From Nucisporomicrobium flavum (GTDB lineage Bacteria; Actinomycetota; Actinomycetes; Mycobacteriales; Micromonosporaceae), in contig NZ_JADMLH010000003.1 of the NCBI RefSeq assembly GCF_016464385.1, forward strand, positions 695,458 through 759,457: DNA of 64,000 nucleotides. Reading direction: 5' to 3'. The notes below the pieces were generated by a model. It was not told the origin of the DNA, made no database searches, and saw only the letters and a program-made list of their open reading frames with translations. Position 1 is the first letter of the stretch. The number at the start of each line of letters is the position of its first letter. Below are positions 1-7,089 of this stretch, in pieces. The translations under genes and the position numbers were made by a program.

Positions 1-183
1 GACACCGGCACGGAACGGCGCCTCGAGACGAAACCCGGCGACTACGTGTTCGTGCCGCCGTGGGTGCCGCACCGCGAGGAGAACCCCGACCCCGAGAACG
101 AGGCGGTCGTCGTCATCGCCCGTACCACGCAGGAGGCCATCGTCGTCAACCTGCCTTCCCTCCGGCCGTCCGGAAAGGACTGA
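1..183 (+). CDS. Cupin-domain protein, C-terminal end (5' truncated)
   Basis: An open frame runs from the window edge to a TGA at 181-183 and gives the last 60 residues of a protein. The stretch KPGDYVFVPPWVPHREEN is the typical second cupin motif, with a P-x-WVPH metal-binding-type histidine, followed by a beta-strand ending in VVVIARTTQEAIVVNL. Small cupins of this kind act as isomerases, dioxygenases or sugar- or thiol-binding accessory proteins, and the substrate cannot be told here. The stop codon lies one base before the ATG of the flavin-dependent monooxygenase downstream, so the two are very likely one operon and may act on the same small molecule. The N-terminus and first cupin motif are outside the window. 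Confidence 0.8.
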   Translation, partial: DTGTERRLETKPGDYVFVPPWVPHREENPDPENEAVVVIARTTQEAIVVNLPSLRPSGKD

Positions 184-184
184 C

Positions 185-1285
185 ATGCCCGTCGACTTCA
201 TCGGCCTCATCGCCACCCAGGACGGCTCCGAGAGCACGCCCGCGACCACGGCGCTGGTCGACCCGGCGTACACCGCGCGGATCGCCCGCGCGCACGAGGA
301 CTCCGGCTTCGACCAGGTGCTCATCGGATACAGCTCGGCGTACCCGGACGGGGCGCAGGTGGCGGCGTACGCGGCGGCGCACACCACCACGCTGACGTAC
401 CTGGTGGCCCACCGCCCCGGCTTCGTGGCCCCGACGCTGGCCGCCCGTACCTTCGCGACCCTCGACCACTTCACCGGCGGCCGCGTCACCCTCAACATCA
501 TCACCGGCGGCCACGACGGGGAGCAGCGCCGCGACGGCGACTACCTGAGCAAGGACGACCGGTACGCCCGCACCGACGAATACCTGACGGTCCTGCGTCA
601 GGCGTGGACGTCTGACTCGCCGTTCTCCTTCGCGGGGCGCTTCTACCGCTTCGAGGACTTCGTCTCCCAGGTCAGGCCCGTGAACGGCACGATTCCGCTG
701 TACTTCTCGGGTTCCTCGCCGGCCGCCTATGCCACCGGCGTGAAACACGCGGACGTCCACATGTTCTGGGGGGAACCGCTCGCGCAGATCGAGGAACAGA
801 TTGCGGCCGTACGCGCCGCAGCGGACGCGGCCGGGCGCCCGTACCCCCGGTTCTCGGTGTCCTTCCGCCCCATCCTCGGTCCCACCGAGGAGCTGGCGTG
901 GGAACGCGCGCACGGCATCCTGGACCGCATCGGCGCGGTGTCGGCGCCCCGCTTCTTCCGCAACCGCGACCGCGACAACCCGGCCAACGTCGGCTCCCAG
1001 CGCCTGCTCGCCGCGGCGGCCACCGGCGACCGGCACGACCGAGCACTGTGGACGGCCACAGCCAAGGCAAGCGGCGCGGCGGGCAACTCGACCGCGCTGG
1101 TCGGCACCCCGGACACCGTCGCCCGGGCGTTGCTGGACTACTACGACCTGGGCGTCACGACGTTCCTGATCCGGGGGTACGACCCGCTGGACGACGCGGT
1201 CGACTACGGCCGCGAGCTGATCCCGTCGGTCCGGGCCGAGGTCGCCCGTCGCGAAGCGGAGCGGCTGGTAGGCGCTGCGGGCTGA
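185..1285 (+). CDS. LLM-class flavin-dependent monooxygenase (SsuD/alkanesulfonate type)
   Basis: This 366-residue protein has the bacterial luciferase-like TIM-barrel pattern: an N-terminal strand MPVDFIGLIA, the FATLDHFTGGRVTLNIITGG segment typical of SsuD-like enzymes, and later GTPDTVARALLDYYDLGVTTFLIRGYDP near the C-terminus. Family members use FMNH2 from a partner reductase and oxygen to cleave C-S or oxidise other small substrates. No reductase is adjacent, so a distant one must supply FMNH2. The ATG follows the cupin stop by one base, which implies translational coupling. Just after the stop the last 39 bases are repeated imperfectly, so the present C-terminus may be the result of a small duplication. 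The exact substrate is unknown. Confidence 0.85.
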   Translation: MPVDFIGLIATQDGSESTPATTALVDPAYTARIARAHEDSGFDQVLIGYSSAYPDGAQVAAYAAAHTTTLTYLVAHRPGFVAPTLAARTFATLDHFTGGRVTLNIITGGHDGEQRRDGDYLSKDDRYARTDEYLTVLRQAWTSDSPFSFAGRFYRFEDFVSQVRPVNGTIPLYFSGSSPAAYATGVKHADVHMFWGEPLAQIEEQIAAVRAAADAAGRPYPRFSVSFRPILGPTEELAWERAHGILDRIGAVSAPRFFRNRDRDNPANVGSQRLLAAAATGDRHDRALWTATAKASGAAGNSTALVGTPDTVARALLDYYDLGVTTFLIRGYDPLDDAVDYGRELIPSVRAEVARREAERLVGAAG

Positions 1286-1319
1286 TCCCGTCCGTCCGGG
1301 CCGGGGCCGACCGCCGCGA
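1216..1319 (+). repeat. Imperfect 39-bp direct repeat spanning the 3' end of the monooxygenase gene
   Basis: Bases 1216-1254 (coding for LIPSVRAEVARRE) recur at 1281-1319 with 34 of 39 matches. The second copy is in another frame relative to the gene, and its GGCTGA start supplies the actual stop codon. Read through, it would again code LIPSVRAGADRRE before a TAG at 1321-1323. Confidence 0.7.
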
Positions 1320-1723
1320 GTAGATGACTTTCGCCGGTCCGGTCACGGCCGGACAGGAATGTCAAATGTGCGCGCCGTCACCTTTTCGGGTGGCGGCGCG
1401 CCGGCTTTGTATTTTCGGTGGAAAATACTCCCGCATTCTGGATTTCTTTTGACCCGGATCGGCGGAGCGAGAAGGATCGCACGTATGCAGTTGCGCGACG
1501 CACGACTGACGTCCCGCCTCGCCATCGATCTCCTCCGGTGCGCGAGTGCCCGGTGTTGCGCCTGCTGATCCCCCGGTGCGCCGGCTGACTCCCGCCGGTA
1601 CCCCTTCTGCATGATCTTCTGCGCGCCGCGGTGCGCCTATAAACCTATCCCACACATGGGAAAAGTATTGTTTATCCGCCGCCGAGATCCGGCTGCGGTG
1701 ACACCCTCCGGAGGGCCGAAACC
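1286..1723. other. Intergenic region, 438 bp, no convincing gene
   Basis: The stretch is clearly more AT-rich than its surroundings around 1405-1455 and 1635-1675. It holds the tail of the 39-bp repeat, a perfect inverted repeat at 1409-1428, and a shorter TCCCA-CACA-TGGGA repeat at 1648-1661 near a TATAAA at about 1638. It probably contains the promoter of the winged-helix regulator at 1724. Short open frames on both strands lack ribosome-binding sites and recognisable protein sequence. Confidence 0.6.
1409..1428. promoter_or_regulatory. Perfect inverted repeat, candidate operator or hairpin
   Basis: GTATTTTC-GGTG-GAAAATAC has 8-bp perfect arms in an AT-rich island. It lies about 300 bp upstream of the winged-helix regulator and 120 bp downstream of the monooxygenase. 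It could be an operator or a weak terminator hairpin, and no T-run follows. Confidence 0.4.
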
Positions 1724-2326
1724 ATGTCCGTTCTCGCCGTCGCCGACCTGTCCCCGAGCCGCACCACCCAGGCCGACCTGTCCCTGGGCCGCACGGCCCC
1801 CGCCCGCCGGGGCCCCGCAGGCCGCCCCCGCGCCGCCGCCCGCCTGCGCGCCCTCCCGGCGGACCCGGCCTCGTCGGTCACCGTCACCATCACCCTCGGC
1901 GCCCCCGGCTCGGAGGAGAGCGAACGCGTCCTGGCCGCCCTCCGCGACCTGCTCGCCGCCGCCGGCCCCGGCGCCGACATCGCCCTCGATGCGCCCACCC
2001 TGCCGGGGCAGGCCCTGCCCTCGGCGACCGGAGGCCTCCGCCTCTCGACCCGCCCTCGTACGGTCACCCTCGACGGCCACCCCCTCGACCTGAGCCGCCT
2101 CGAATACGAACTTCTCCTCTTCCTGGCCCACCACCCCCGCCAGGTCTTCAGCCGGAACCAGCTCCTCGGCCACGTCTGGGGACACACCCACACCACTGTC
2201 CGCACGGTCGACGTCCACGTGAGCCGGCTCCGCACCAAGCTCGGCAACCCCGACATCGTGACGACGGTGTACGGCGTCGGCTACCGGCTCTCGGACGAAG
2301 CAACCATCACCGTCGACGAATCCTGA
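1724..2326 (+). CDS. Winged-helix transcriptional regulator (OmpR/PhoB-type DNA-binding domain, no receiver)
   Basis: The 200-residue protein ends in a complete OmpR/PhoB effector domain, about residues 110-195. LDLSRLEYELLLFLAHHP gives the start of the domain, FSRNQLLGHVW the positioning helix, and RTVDVHVSRLRTKLG followed by VYGVGYRL the recognition helix and wing. The first 110 residues are Arg/Pro/Ala-rich and do not look like a receiver domain, so it is an orphan regulator that is not phosphorylated in the usual way. The start is set by GGAGGG eight bases before ATG 1724. It stands alone between two intergenic regions, so its target is not obvious. The N-terminal half is low in complexity, and a later start cannot be excluded. 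Confidence 0.8.
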   Translation: MSVLAVADLSPSRTTQADLSLGRTAPARRGPAGRPRAAARLRALPADPASSVTVTITLGAPGSEESERVLAALRDLLAAAGPGADIALDAPTLPGQALPSATGGLRLSTRPRTVTLDGHPLDLSRLEYELLLFLAHHPRQVFSRNQLLGHVWGHTHTTVRTVDVHVSRLRTKLGNPDIVTTVYGVGYRLSDEATITVDES

Positions 2327-2468
2327 GCAGGCCGGCCTCACGCGGTGCCCGGGCGAGGTCCACGCCTTTTCACGTACGCCCCCAGTGAAGCGGGAGTGGC
2401 ACACGCCCGGCCGCTTGCCGTCCCGGCCGGGATCACGCCGCCATCCGGCCCCGTGGGCCCCGCCGGGT

Positions 2469-2518
2469 CGCTCGCGCCGGGCCGCTCGCGCCGGGCCGCT
2501 CGCGCCGGGTCGCTCGCC
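2469..2518. repeat. 14-bp direct tandem repeat, 3.6 copies
   Basis: The unit CGCTCGCGCCGGGC occurs at 2469-2482 and 2483-2496, then as CGCTCGCGCCGGGT at 2497-2510 and a partial CGCTCGCC at 2511-2518. Such arrays are prone to copy-number change by slippage. Confidence 0.8.
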
Positions 2519-2644
2519 TTTTTCTCGCCGGTGCGAGCATTGCTCGGCCGGTCCGCCCGGTCTTGTTCCGCTTCGGTCGTCCGATTTCGTTCCGGTTGTC
2601 GTCGAAGGTGGCGGCGTGGCTCTCTAGCTTCCAAAGCCTGTTTT

Positions 2645-2670
2645 CCCTATCGTGTTAATAGGAGATAGGG
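2645..2670 (+). promoter_or_regulatory. Leader hairpin overlapping the ribosome-binding site
   Basis: CCCTATC (2645-2651) pairs with GATAGGG (2664-2670) around a 12-base loop. The right arm runs into the GGGGGA Shine-Dalgarno sequence that precedes ATG 2678. Folding would partly hide the site, so translation of the FAD protein may be modulated here. Confidence 0.4.
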
Positions 2671-2677
2671 GGAAGCC

Positions 2678-3943
2678 ATGCGGCGTACGGTGGCGGTGGT
2701 GGGCGGGGGCTGTTCCGGCGTTCTGGTGACGCGGGAGCTTCTCAGCAACGGTGAGGACGACGTCGTGCTCGTGGAGCCGGGGGAGCCCGGCGGCGGCGTC
2801 GCGTACGGTTCCGCGCGGCCCTGGCATCTGCTGAACTCGCGGGCCGGGGCGATGAGCGCCGACCCTGACGACCCCGGTCACTTCGCGCGCTGGTCCGGTG
2901 CCGCGCCGGCCGAGTTCCGGCCGCGCAGTGAGTACGGGCGCTACCTGCGTACCGTGCTCGACGCGGCCGTTGCCGCCCACCCCGGCCGGTTCCGGCTACG
3001 CCAGGCCCGGGCCACACGGGTCTTTCCCGAAGCCGGCCGCGGCACGGTCGTGCTGGACGACGGTACGGCGGTGCGGGCCGACCACATCGTCCTCGCCACC
3101 GGAGGTCCCGCTCCGGCCCGGCAGCGGCTGGGACACCCGAACTACATCGACGACCCGTGGCGCCCCGGTGCGCTGGACGCCCTGCCGCCCGACCGGCCGG
3201 TGCTGCTGGTCGGCACCGGCCTGACCGCCGTCGACGTCGCCCTGACCCTCACCGCGGACGGCCGCCGCACCGCCCCCGTCGTCGCGGTGAGCCGGCGGGG
3301 CCTGCTGCCGCTCACCCACACCGTCGCCGCCGCGCCGCCCGCCGCGCCGGCGCTCGACGACTGTGCCACGCTGCGCGACGTCGTCCGGGCCGTACGGGCC
3401 GCCGCCGGCGACGCGGGAGACTGGCGTCCGGTGGTGGACGGGATGCGGCCGTACCTGGACCGCCTGTGGACCGCGCTGACCGCCGACGAGCAGGATGCCT
3501 TCCTGCGGCACCTCGCCCGTACGTGGGAATGTCACCGGCACCGCATGGCCCCGGAGGTGGCGGCCCGGGTGGTCGGCCTGCGCGAGGCCGGCCTGCTGGA
3601 GATCCGCCGCGGCGGGGTGGCCGCCTGGCCGGGCCTCGCGGACTACGCGGCCGTGGTCAACTGCGCGGGCCCGGGCCGGCTGCCGGGCAGCGCGGGGCCG
3701 CTGGTCGCCGGGCTGCTGGAGGCCGGTCTGGCCACGCCGGGGCCGCACCAGCTGGGGCTGGCCATCGACGCCCAGGGCCGGGTGGTCGCGGCGGACGGCC
3801 GGGTGCACGACCGGCTCTGGCTGATCGGGCCGCTGCGGCGAGGCACGCAATGGGAGACGACCGCTGTGCCGGAGATCCGGGCGCAGGCGCGGAGCCTGGC
3901 GACCGACCTCCAGCCGGGCCGCGAACTCGCCAAGGTGGCATAG
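2678..3943 (+). CDS. FAD/NAD(P)-binding protein (NAD_binding_9 type)
   Basis: This 421-residue cytoplasmic flavoprotein opens with a Rossmann dinucleotide fold, VAVVGGGCSGVLVTREL, at residues 4-20. It continues with VLVEPGEPGGGVAYG and WHLLNSRAGAMS, which are typical of the HpaI/YdhS-like FAD-NAD(P)-binding family. A second glycine-rich turn, VLLVGTGLTAVDVALTL, lies near residue 172-188. Members are often annotated only as FAD/NAD(P)-binding proteins, and the electron acceptor is unknown. The ATG is preceded by GGGGGAAGCC, and an inverted repeat overlaps that site. It is followed 94 bases later by the secreted beta-helix gene with its own ribosome-binding site, so co-transcription is possible but not shown. 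Confidence 0.8.
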   Translation: MRRTVAVVGGGCSGVLVTRELLSNGEDDVVLVEPGEPGGGVAYGSARPWHLLNSRAGAMSADPDDPGHFARWSGAAPAEFRPRSEYGRYLRTVLDAAVAAHPGRFRLRQARATRVFPEAGRGTVVLDDGTAVRADHIVLATGGPAPARQRLGHPNYIDDPWRPGALDALPPDRPVLLVGTGLTAVDVALTLTADGRRTAPVVAVSRRGLLPLTHTVAAAPPAAPALDDCATLRDVVRAVRAAAGDAGDWRPVVDGMRPYLDRLWTALTADEQDAFLRHLARTWECHRHRMAPEVAARVVGLREAGLLEIRRGGVAAWPGLADYAAVVNCAGPGRLPGSAGPLVAGLLEAGLATPGPHQLGLAIDAQGRVVAADGRVHDRLWLIGPLRRGTQWETTAVPEIRAQARSLATDLQPGRELAKVA

Positions 3944-4037
3944 CAGCCGGCGATTGGGTAGTGAGCTGGATGGACCACCCGGAACGAGCTCAGAAGGATC
4001 GGGGCATCCGTTGCCCGCTCGAAGGAGCTGTTCCGCC

Positions 4038-5651
4038 TTGACCAGAGCCCGATCGACGTTCTCTCACCTCATTGCCATCGCCCTCGTGCTGGTCGGTGCC
4101 GTCGTCCTGATGCGACCCGCCGCCGCTGCCGCGGCGCCGGCCGCCCTGCAGGTCTATCCCGTCCCATCGATCTATCCCGCGTCGAGCGACTACCGGCTGG
4201 CCGTCAACGGCGTCGACGTTCCCGTCATGAAGCTGCCCGGGTACGACGTCGCCCAGCTCGCGATGGGCTCGGGGACGGCCACGGTCGCCGTCACGAAGCT
4301 GAACAACACGACCATCGGGGCGTACAGCATCAGCCCGCAGAAGCTCGGGCTCGCCGGCTCCGTGAGCGGATCCACCCTGACGTTCACCGTACCGAGCGAC
4401 GAATACCTCATCGTCAAGCTCGACGGCCGCCCCAACCTGGTGCTTGCCATCGACCCGGCCGAGACGAACCGGCCCGCGTCGTCGGGTGCCGGCGTCTACA
4501 ACGTCCGGTCGGCGCCGTACTCCGCGCAGCCCGGCACCGGCGGCTACTCCACCACCGCGTTCCAGAACGCGTTGAACGACGCCGCCGCGTGGGGCTCGGC
4601 CAACGGGCGGCAGGGCATCGTCTACGTACCCGCGGGGGTGTGGACGCTGGGCAACCTGTACCTGCGCAGCAACCTTGCGCTGTACCTCGAGCCGGGCGCC
4701 GTACTGCGCTACACCGGCGTGCGCGCCAACTACACCGCGCACTGGCACAAGGATTCGCAGAACCGCGACGTCACCTGGTTCCTCTCGACGCGGTACTCGT
4801 CGACGAACATCACCGTCTACGGCCGGGGCGTCATCGACGGCAACGGCGCGGCGAGCCTGCAGCCCTCGAACCTCGGGGTCAACCTGCTGGTGCCGGTCCT
4901 GACGAACGGGTTCACCGCCGACGGCATCACGTTCCGGGAGTCCAGCAGCTGGGCGGTGACCCCGACCCGTTCCACCAACCTGTCGTTCCGCAACGTCAAG
5001 ACGTTCAACCGGTTCGACATGGGCGAGAACGACGGCATCGACGTCATGGAGTCGACGAACGTCCGGGTCACCCATGCCATCGGGATAGGGCTGGACGACC
5101 CGTTCAGCACCAAGACGTGGGCGGCCGACACCGACATCCTGCGCAACGTTCCCGGCGGCTCGCGCCCGCTCGACGACGTCGTCTTCGACGACATCATCTC
5201 GTGGACGTACTGCTACGGCGTCAAGGTCGGGCAGGGCGTCCTGCAACCGCAGACCGACGTGACCTTCCGCAACGTCGTCGTCCACGACGCGGCCGTCGGC
5301 ATCGGCGTCCACCACAAGTACGGCGCGGCCGAGGCCGCCGGCATCACGTTCTCCGACGTCGACATCGAACACCTGAGCTTCAGCAACGACGGCAACCGGA
5401 CGTGGCTGGCTCTCTGGACCGGCACCGCGCTCGGGGTCGGGCCGGTCGACGGGGTGACGATCTCCCGGGTACGCGTCCGCGACGCCGGCACCACGCCCGC
5501 TCGGATCAACGGCCAGCCGGGCGCGGCGATCACCGGCGTGAGGATCTCGTCCGTCGTCATGCCGGGCAGCTCCACCCCGGCCGGCACGCTGGCTCAGCTG
5601 AAGATCACCAACGTGTCCGACGCGGGACCGGTGACAATCGCCGGCGCTTAG
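4038..5651 (+). CDS. Secreted right-handed beta-helix protein, GH28/pectin-lyase fold
   Basis: The start is TTG 4038, with GAAGGAG at 4021-4027, and gives 537 residues. A classical signal peptide follows (MTRARSTF, a hydrophobic stretch of about 18 residues, then an alanine-rich cleavage region near residue 32). A short beta-sandwich-like N-terminal part precedes a GH28-like parallel beta-helix with NDGIDVMESTNVRVTH and IGLDDPF, which match the NTD and DD motifs of polygalacturonases. The GHG/SIGS and RIK motifs expected in true polygalacturonases are not obvious (the region reads YCYGVKVGQG and GVHHKYG). It is therefore best called a GH28-like extracellular polysaccharide-active protein. A degenerate version of the regional operator may lie at 3957-3976. 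Confidence 0.75.
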   Translation: MTRARSTFSHLIAIALVLVGAVVLMRPAAAAAAPAALQVYPVPSIYPASSDYRLAVNGVDVPVMKLPGYDVAQLAMGSGTATVAVTKLNNTTIGAYSISPQKLGLAGSVSGSTLTFTVPSDEYLIVKLDGRPNLVLAIDPAETNRPASSGAGVYNVRSAPYSAQPGTGGYSTTAFQNALNDAAAWGSANGRQGIVYVPAGVWTLGNLYLRSNLALYLEPGAVLRYTGVRANYTAHWHKDSQNRDVTWFLSTRYSSTNITVYGRGVIDGNGAASLQPSNLGVNLLVPVLTNGFTADGITFRESSSWAVTPTRSTNLSFRNVKTFNRFDMGENDGIDVMESTNVRVTHAIGIGLDDPFSTKTWAADTDILRNVPGGSRPLDDVVFDDIISWTYCYGVKVGQGVLQPQTDVTFRNVVVHDAAVGIGVHHKYGAAEAAGITFSDVDIEHLSFSNDGNRTWLALWTGTALGVGPVDGVTISRVRVRDAGTTPARINGQPGAAITGVRISSVVMPGSSTPAGTLAQLKITNVSDAGPVTIAGA

Positions 5652-5671
5652 GGTGCCTCCGCTACCTCGAT

Positions 5672-5689
5672 TGTGCAGCAGGCGGGATA
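5672..5689. promoter_or_regulatory. Degenerate copy of the regional 18-bp operator
   Basis: TGTGCAGCAGGCGGGATA keeps the centre of the operator seen at 6984, 11709 and 15440 (GCAGGC) and matches 10 of the 14 defined consensus positions. It lies 81 bases before the TTG start of the first serine hydrolase, close to the 88-base spacing of two of the better sites. It is the weakest of the four. Confidence 0.35.
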
Positions 5690-5770
5690 GATCGTTCGAA
5701 TGCGGACGCGAAGACTCGGTTCGTCCGAAGTCGACGTACCGACTTCCTTCGATCAGAGGAGCTGTCCACC

Positions 5771-6964
5771 TTGTCTGTGCACCTTTCCGAACGGGATCGA
5801 CTGTCTTCCGGGAGGCGTCGCCGTGCGATCGCCGCGGTGGCCGCCGCGGCGATCGCGGCCGGCGGACTCGCGTTCACGGGCCCGGCACCGGCCGCCCAGG
5901 CCGAGCTCCGCCACGACCCGGTGCAGCAAAGCCTGGACAAGCTCGTCGGCGCCGACCGGCACCCGGGCGCGCTCGCCGCAGTCCGCGACCGGCACGGTCG
6001 GACCCGGTACTACGCGGCCGGCGTCGGTGATCTGCGGACCGGCGCGAAGGTTCCGCTGAACGGCAGGGTCCGGATCGGCAGTGCCAGCAAGATGTTCGCC
6101 GCTGTCGTCGTGCTGCAGCTCGTCGAAGAGGGCAAGGTGAGGCTCGACGCCTCGGTCGAGAGCTACCTTCCCGGCCTGGTGTCCGGCAAGGGCGTGGACG
6201 CCACCAAGATCACGGTGCGTCAGTTGCTGCAGCACACCAGCGGTCTGCCCGACTACACCGATGCGATGTTCCCCACGAGGGACGCCATCCTGCCGTACCA
6301 GCACGTCTACCTCGCACCGCGGGACCTGGTCGACCTCGCGAACGCCATGCCGGACGGCGTACCCGCGGGCGAGCACTGGTCGTACAGCAACACCAACTAC
6401 GTGCTGGCCGGTCTGATCGCGCAGCGGGTCACCGGCCGCCCGTTCAACGAGCTGGTCACCGACCGGGTCATCCGGCGGATCGGCCTGCGTGACACGTACG
6501 TGCCCGAGGCCGGGGACCAGGAGATCCGCGGCCGGCATCCGCACGGTTACCAGCGCGACGGGGCGACCGACGAGCTGCTCGACTTCACGCGGATGGACCC
6601 CGGCTGGGGGTGGGCCGCCGGCCAGCTGATCTCCACGCCGGGCGACCTCAACACGTTCGTCCGCGCGCTGCTGCAGGGCAGGCTCCTCGAGCCCGCTCAG
6701 CTGGCAGAGATGCGCACCACCGTCCCGGTAGGACCCGGGGCGGACCAGTCCTACGGGCTCGGCCTCTTCAGGTTTGCGCTGAGCTGCGGCGGCTTCGCCT
6801 GGGGACACGGCGGTGACATTCCCGGCTACTCGACCTCCAACGCGGTCACCGACGACGGGCGGGCGGTGACCGTCGTGGTCACCTCCCTCCGCGGATCGGT
6901 CAAGGACCAATCGGTGGAGACGGACCGGTCGGCACTCGTCGAAGCCGCGCTCTGCAAGAAGTGA
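5771..6964 (+). CDS. Secreted serine hydrolase, class C beta-lactamase/DD-carboxypeptidase family
   Basis: The start is TTG 5771, with AGGAG at 5756-5760, and gives 397 residues. A signal peptide (RRRR, an alanine-rich hydrophobic stretch, cleavage near AQA about residue 44) sends it outside the membrane. The three active-site elements of the Streptomyces R61 DD-peptidase/class C family are present: S104-A-S-K107, YSNTNY near residue 212 and HGGDIPG near residue 341. The likely activity is D-Ala-D-Ala carboxypeptidase, D-aminopeptidase or esterase; the family is poorly predictive of substrate. It is a paralogue of the next gene (same layout from the SxxK box to the C-terminal Cys). A single Cys near each C-terminus may form a disulfide with the Cys before the HGG box. 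Confidence 0.85.
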   Translation: MSVHLSERDRLSSGRRRRAIAAVAAAAIAAGGLAFTGPAPAAQAELRHDPVQQSLDKLVGADRHPGALAAVRDRHGRTRYYAAGVGDLRTGAKVPLNGRVRIGSASKMFAAVVVLQLVEEGKVRLDASVESYLPGLVSGKGVDATKITVRQLLQHTSGLPDYTDAMFPTRDAILPYQHVYLAPRDLVDLANAMPDGVPAGEHWSYSNTNYVLAGLIAQRVTGRPFNELVTDRVIRRIGLRDTYVPEAGDQEIRGRHPHGYQRDGATDELLDFTRMDPGWGWAAGQLISTPGDLNTFVRALLQGRLLEPAQLAEMRTTVPVGPGADQSYGLGLFRFALSCGGFAWGHGGDIPGYSTSNAVTDDGRAVTVVVTSLRGSVKDQSVETDRSALVEAALCKK

Positions 6965-6983
6965 GAATGTCGCTCCCGATATT

Positions 6984-7001
6984 GGTAGTGCTGGCTGTAC
7001 C
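6984..7001. promoter_or_regulatory. Regional 18-bp palindromic operator, copy 1
   Basis: GGTAGTGCTGGCTGTACC pairs GGTA with TACC and GC with GC. It shares its centre and right half with sites at 11709 and 15440. It ends 88 bases before the GTG start of the second serine hydrolase, and the NarL-type regulator encoded at 9766-10425 is the natural candidate to bind it. Confidence 0.6.
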
Positions 7002-7089
7002 AAACGCTGTGCAGCACGGGGGATCGCCGTTTCCGGCCGTGCTGACCAAACTGTCGAAGACAATTCCGAACGAGTGATCAGGAGTTTCC

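Larger units (their letters stand above)
2327..2677. other. Intergenic region, 351 bp, with GC-rich tandem repeat and leader hairpin
   Basis: No credible gene is seen. The middle carries a 14-bp tandem repeat (2469-2518), followed by a TTTTTC tract. The right end has a TTCC/TATC-rich leader with an inverted repeat directly before the ATG of the FAD protein. Confidence 0.6.

Noticed and set aside
3957..3976. GGTAGTGAGCTGGATGGACC as a full copy of the regional operator
   Set aside because: Half-sites are similar, but the spacing is two bases longer and the centre does not match. It is kept only as a weak hint.
4589..5770. Long open frame that runs through the beta-helix gene into the first serine hydrolase
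   Set aside because: It is out of frame with the beta-helix protein and Arg/His/Gly-rich. The real hydrolase starts at TTG 5771 with a ribosome site and signal peptide.
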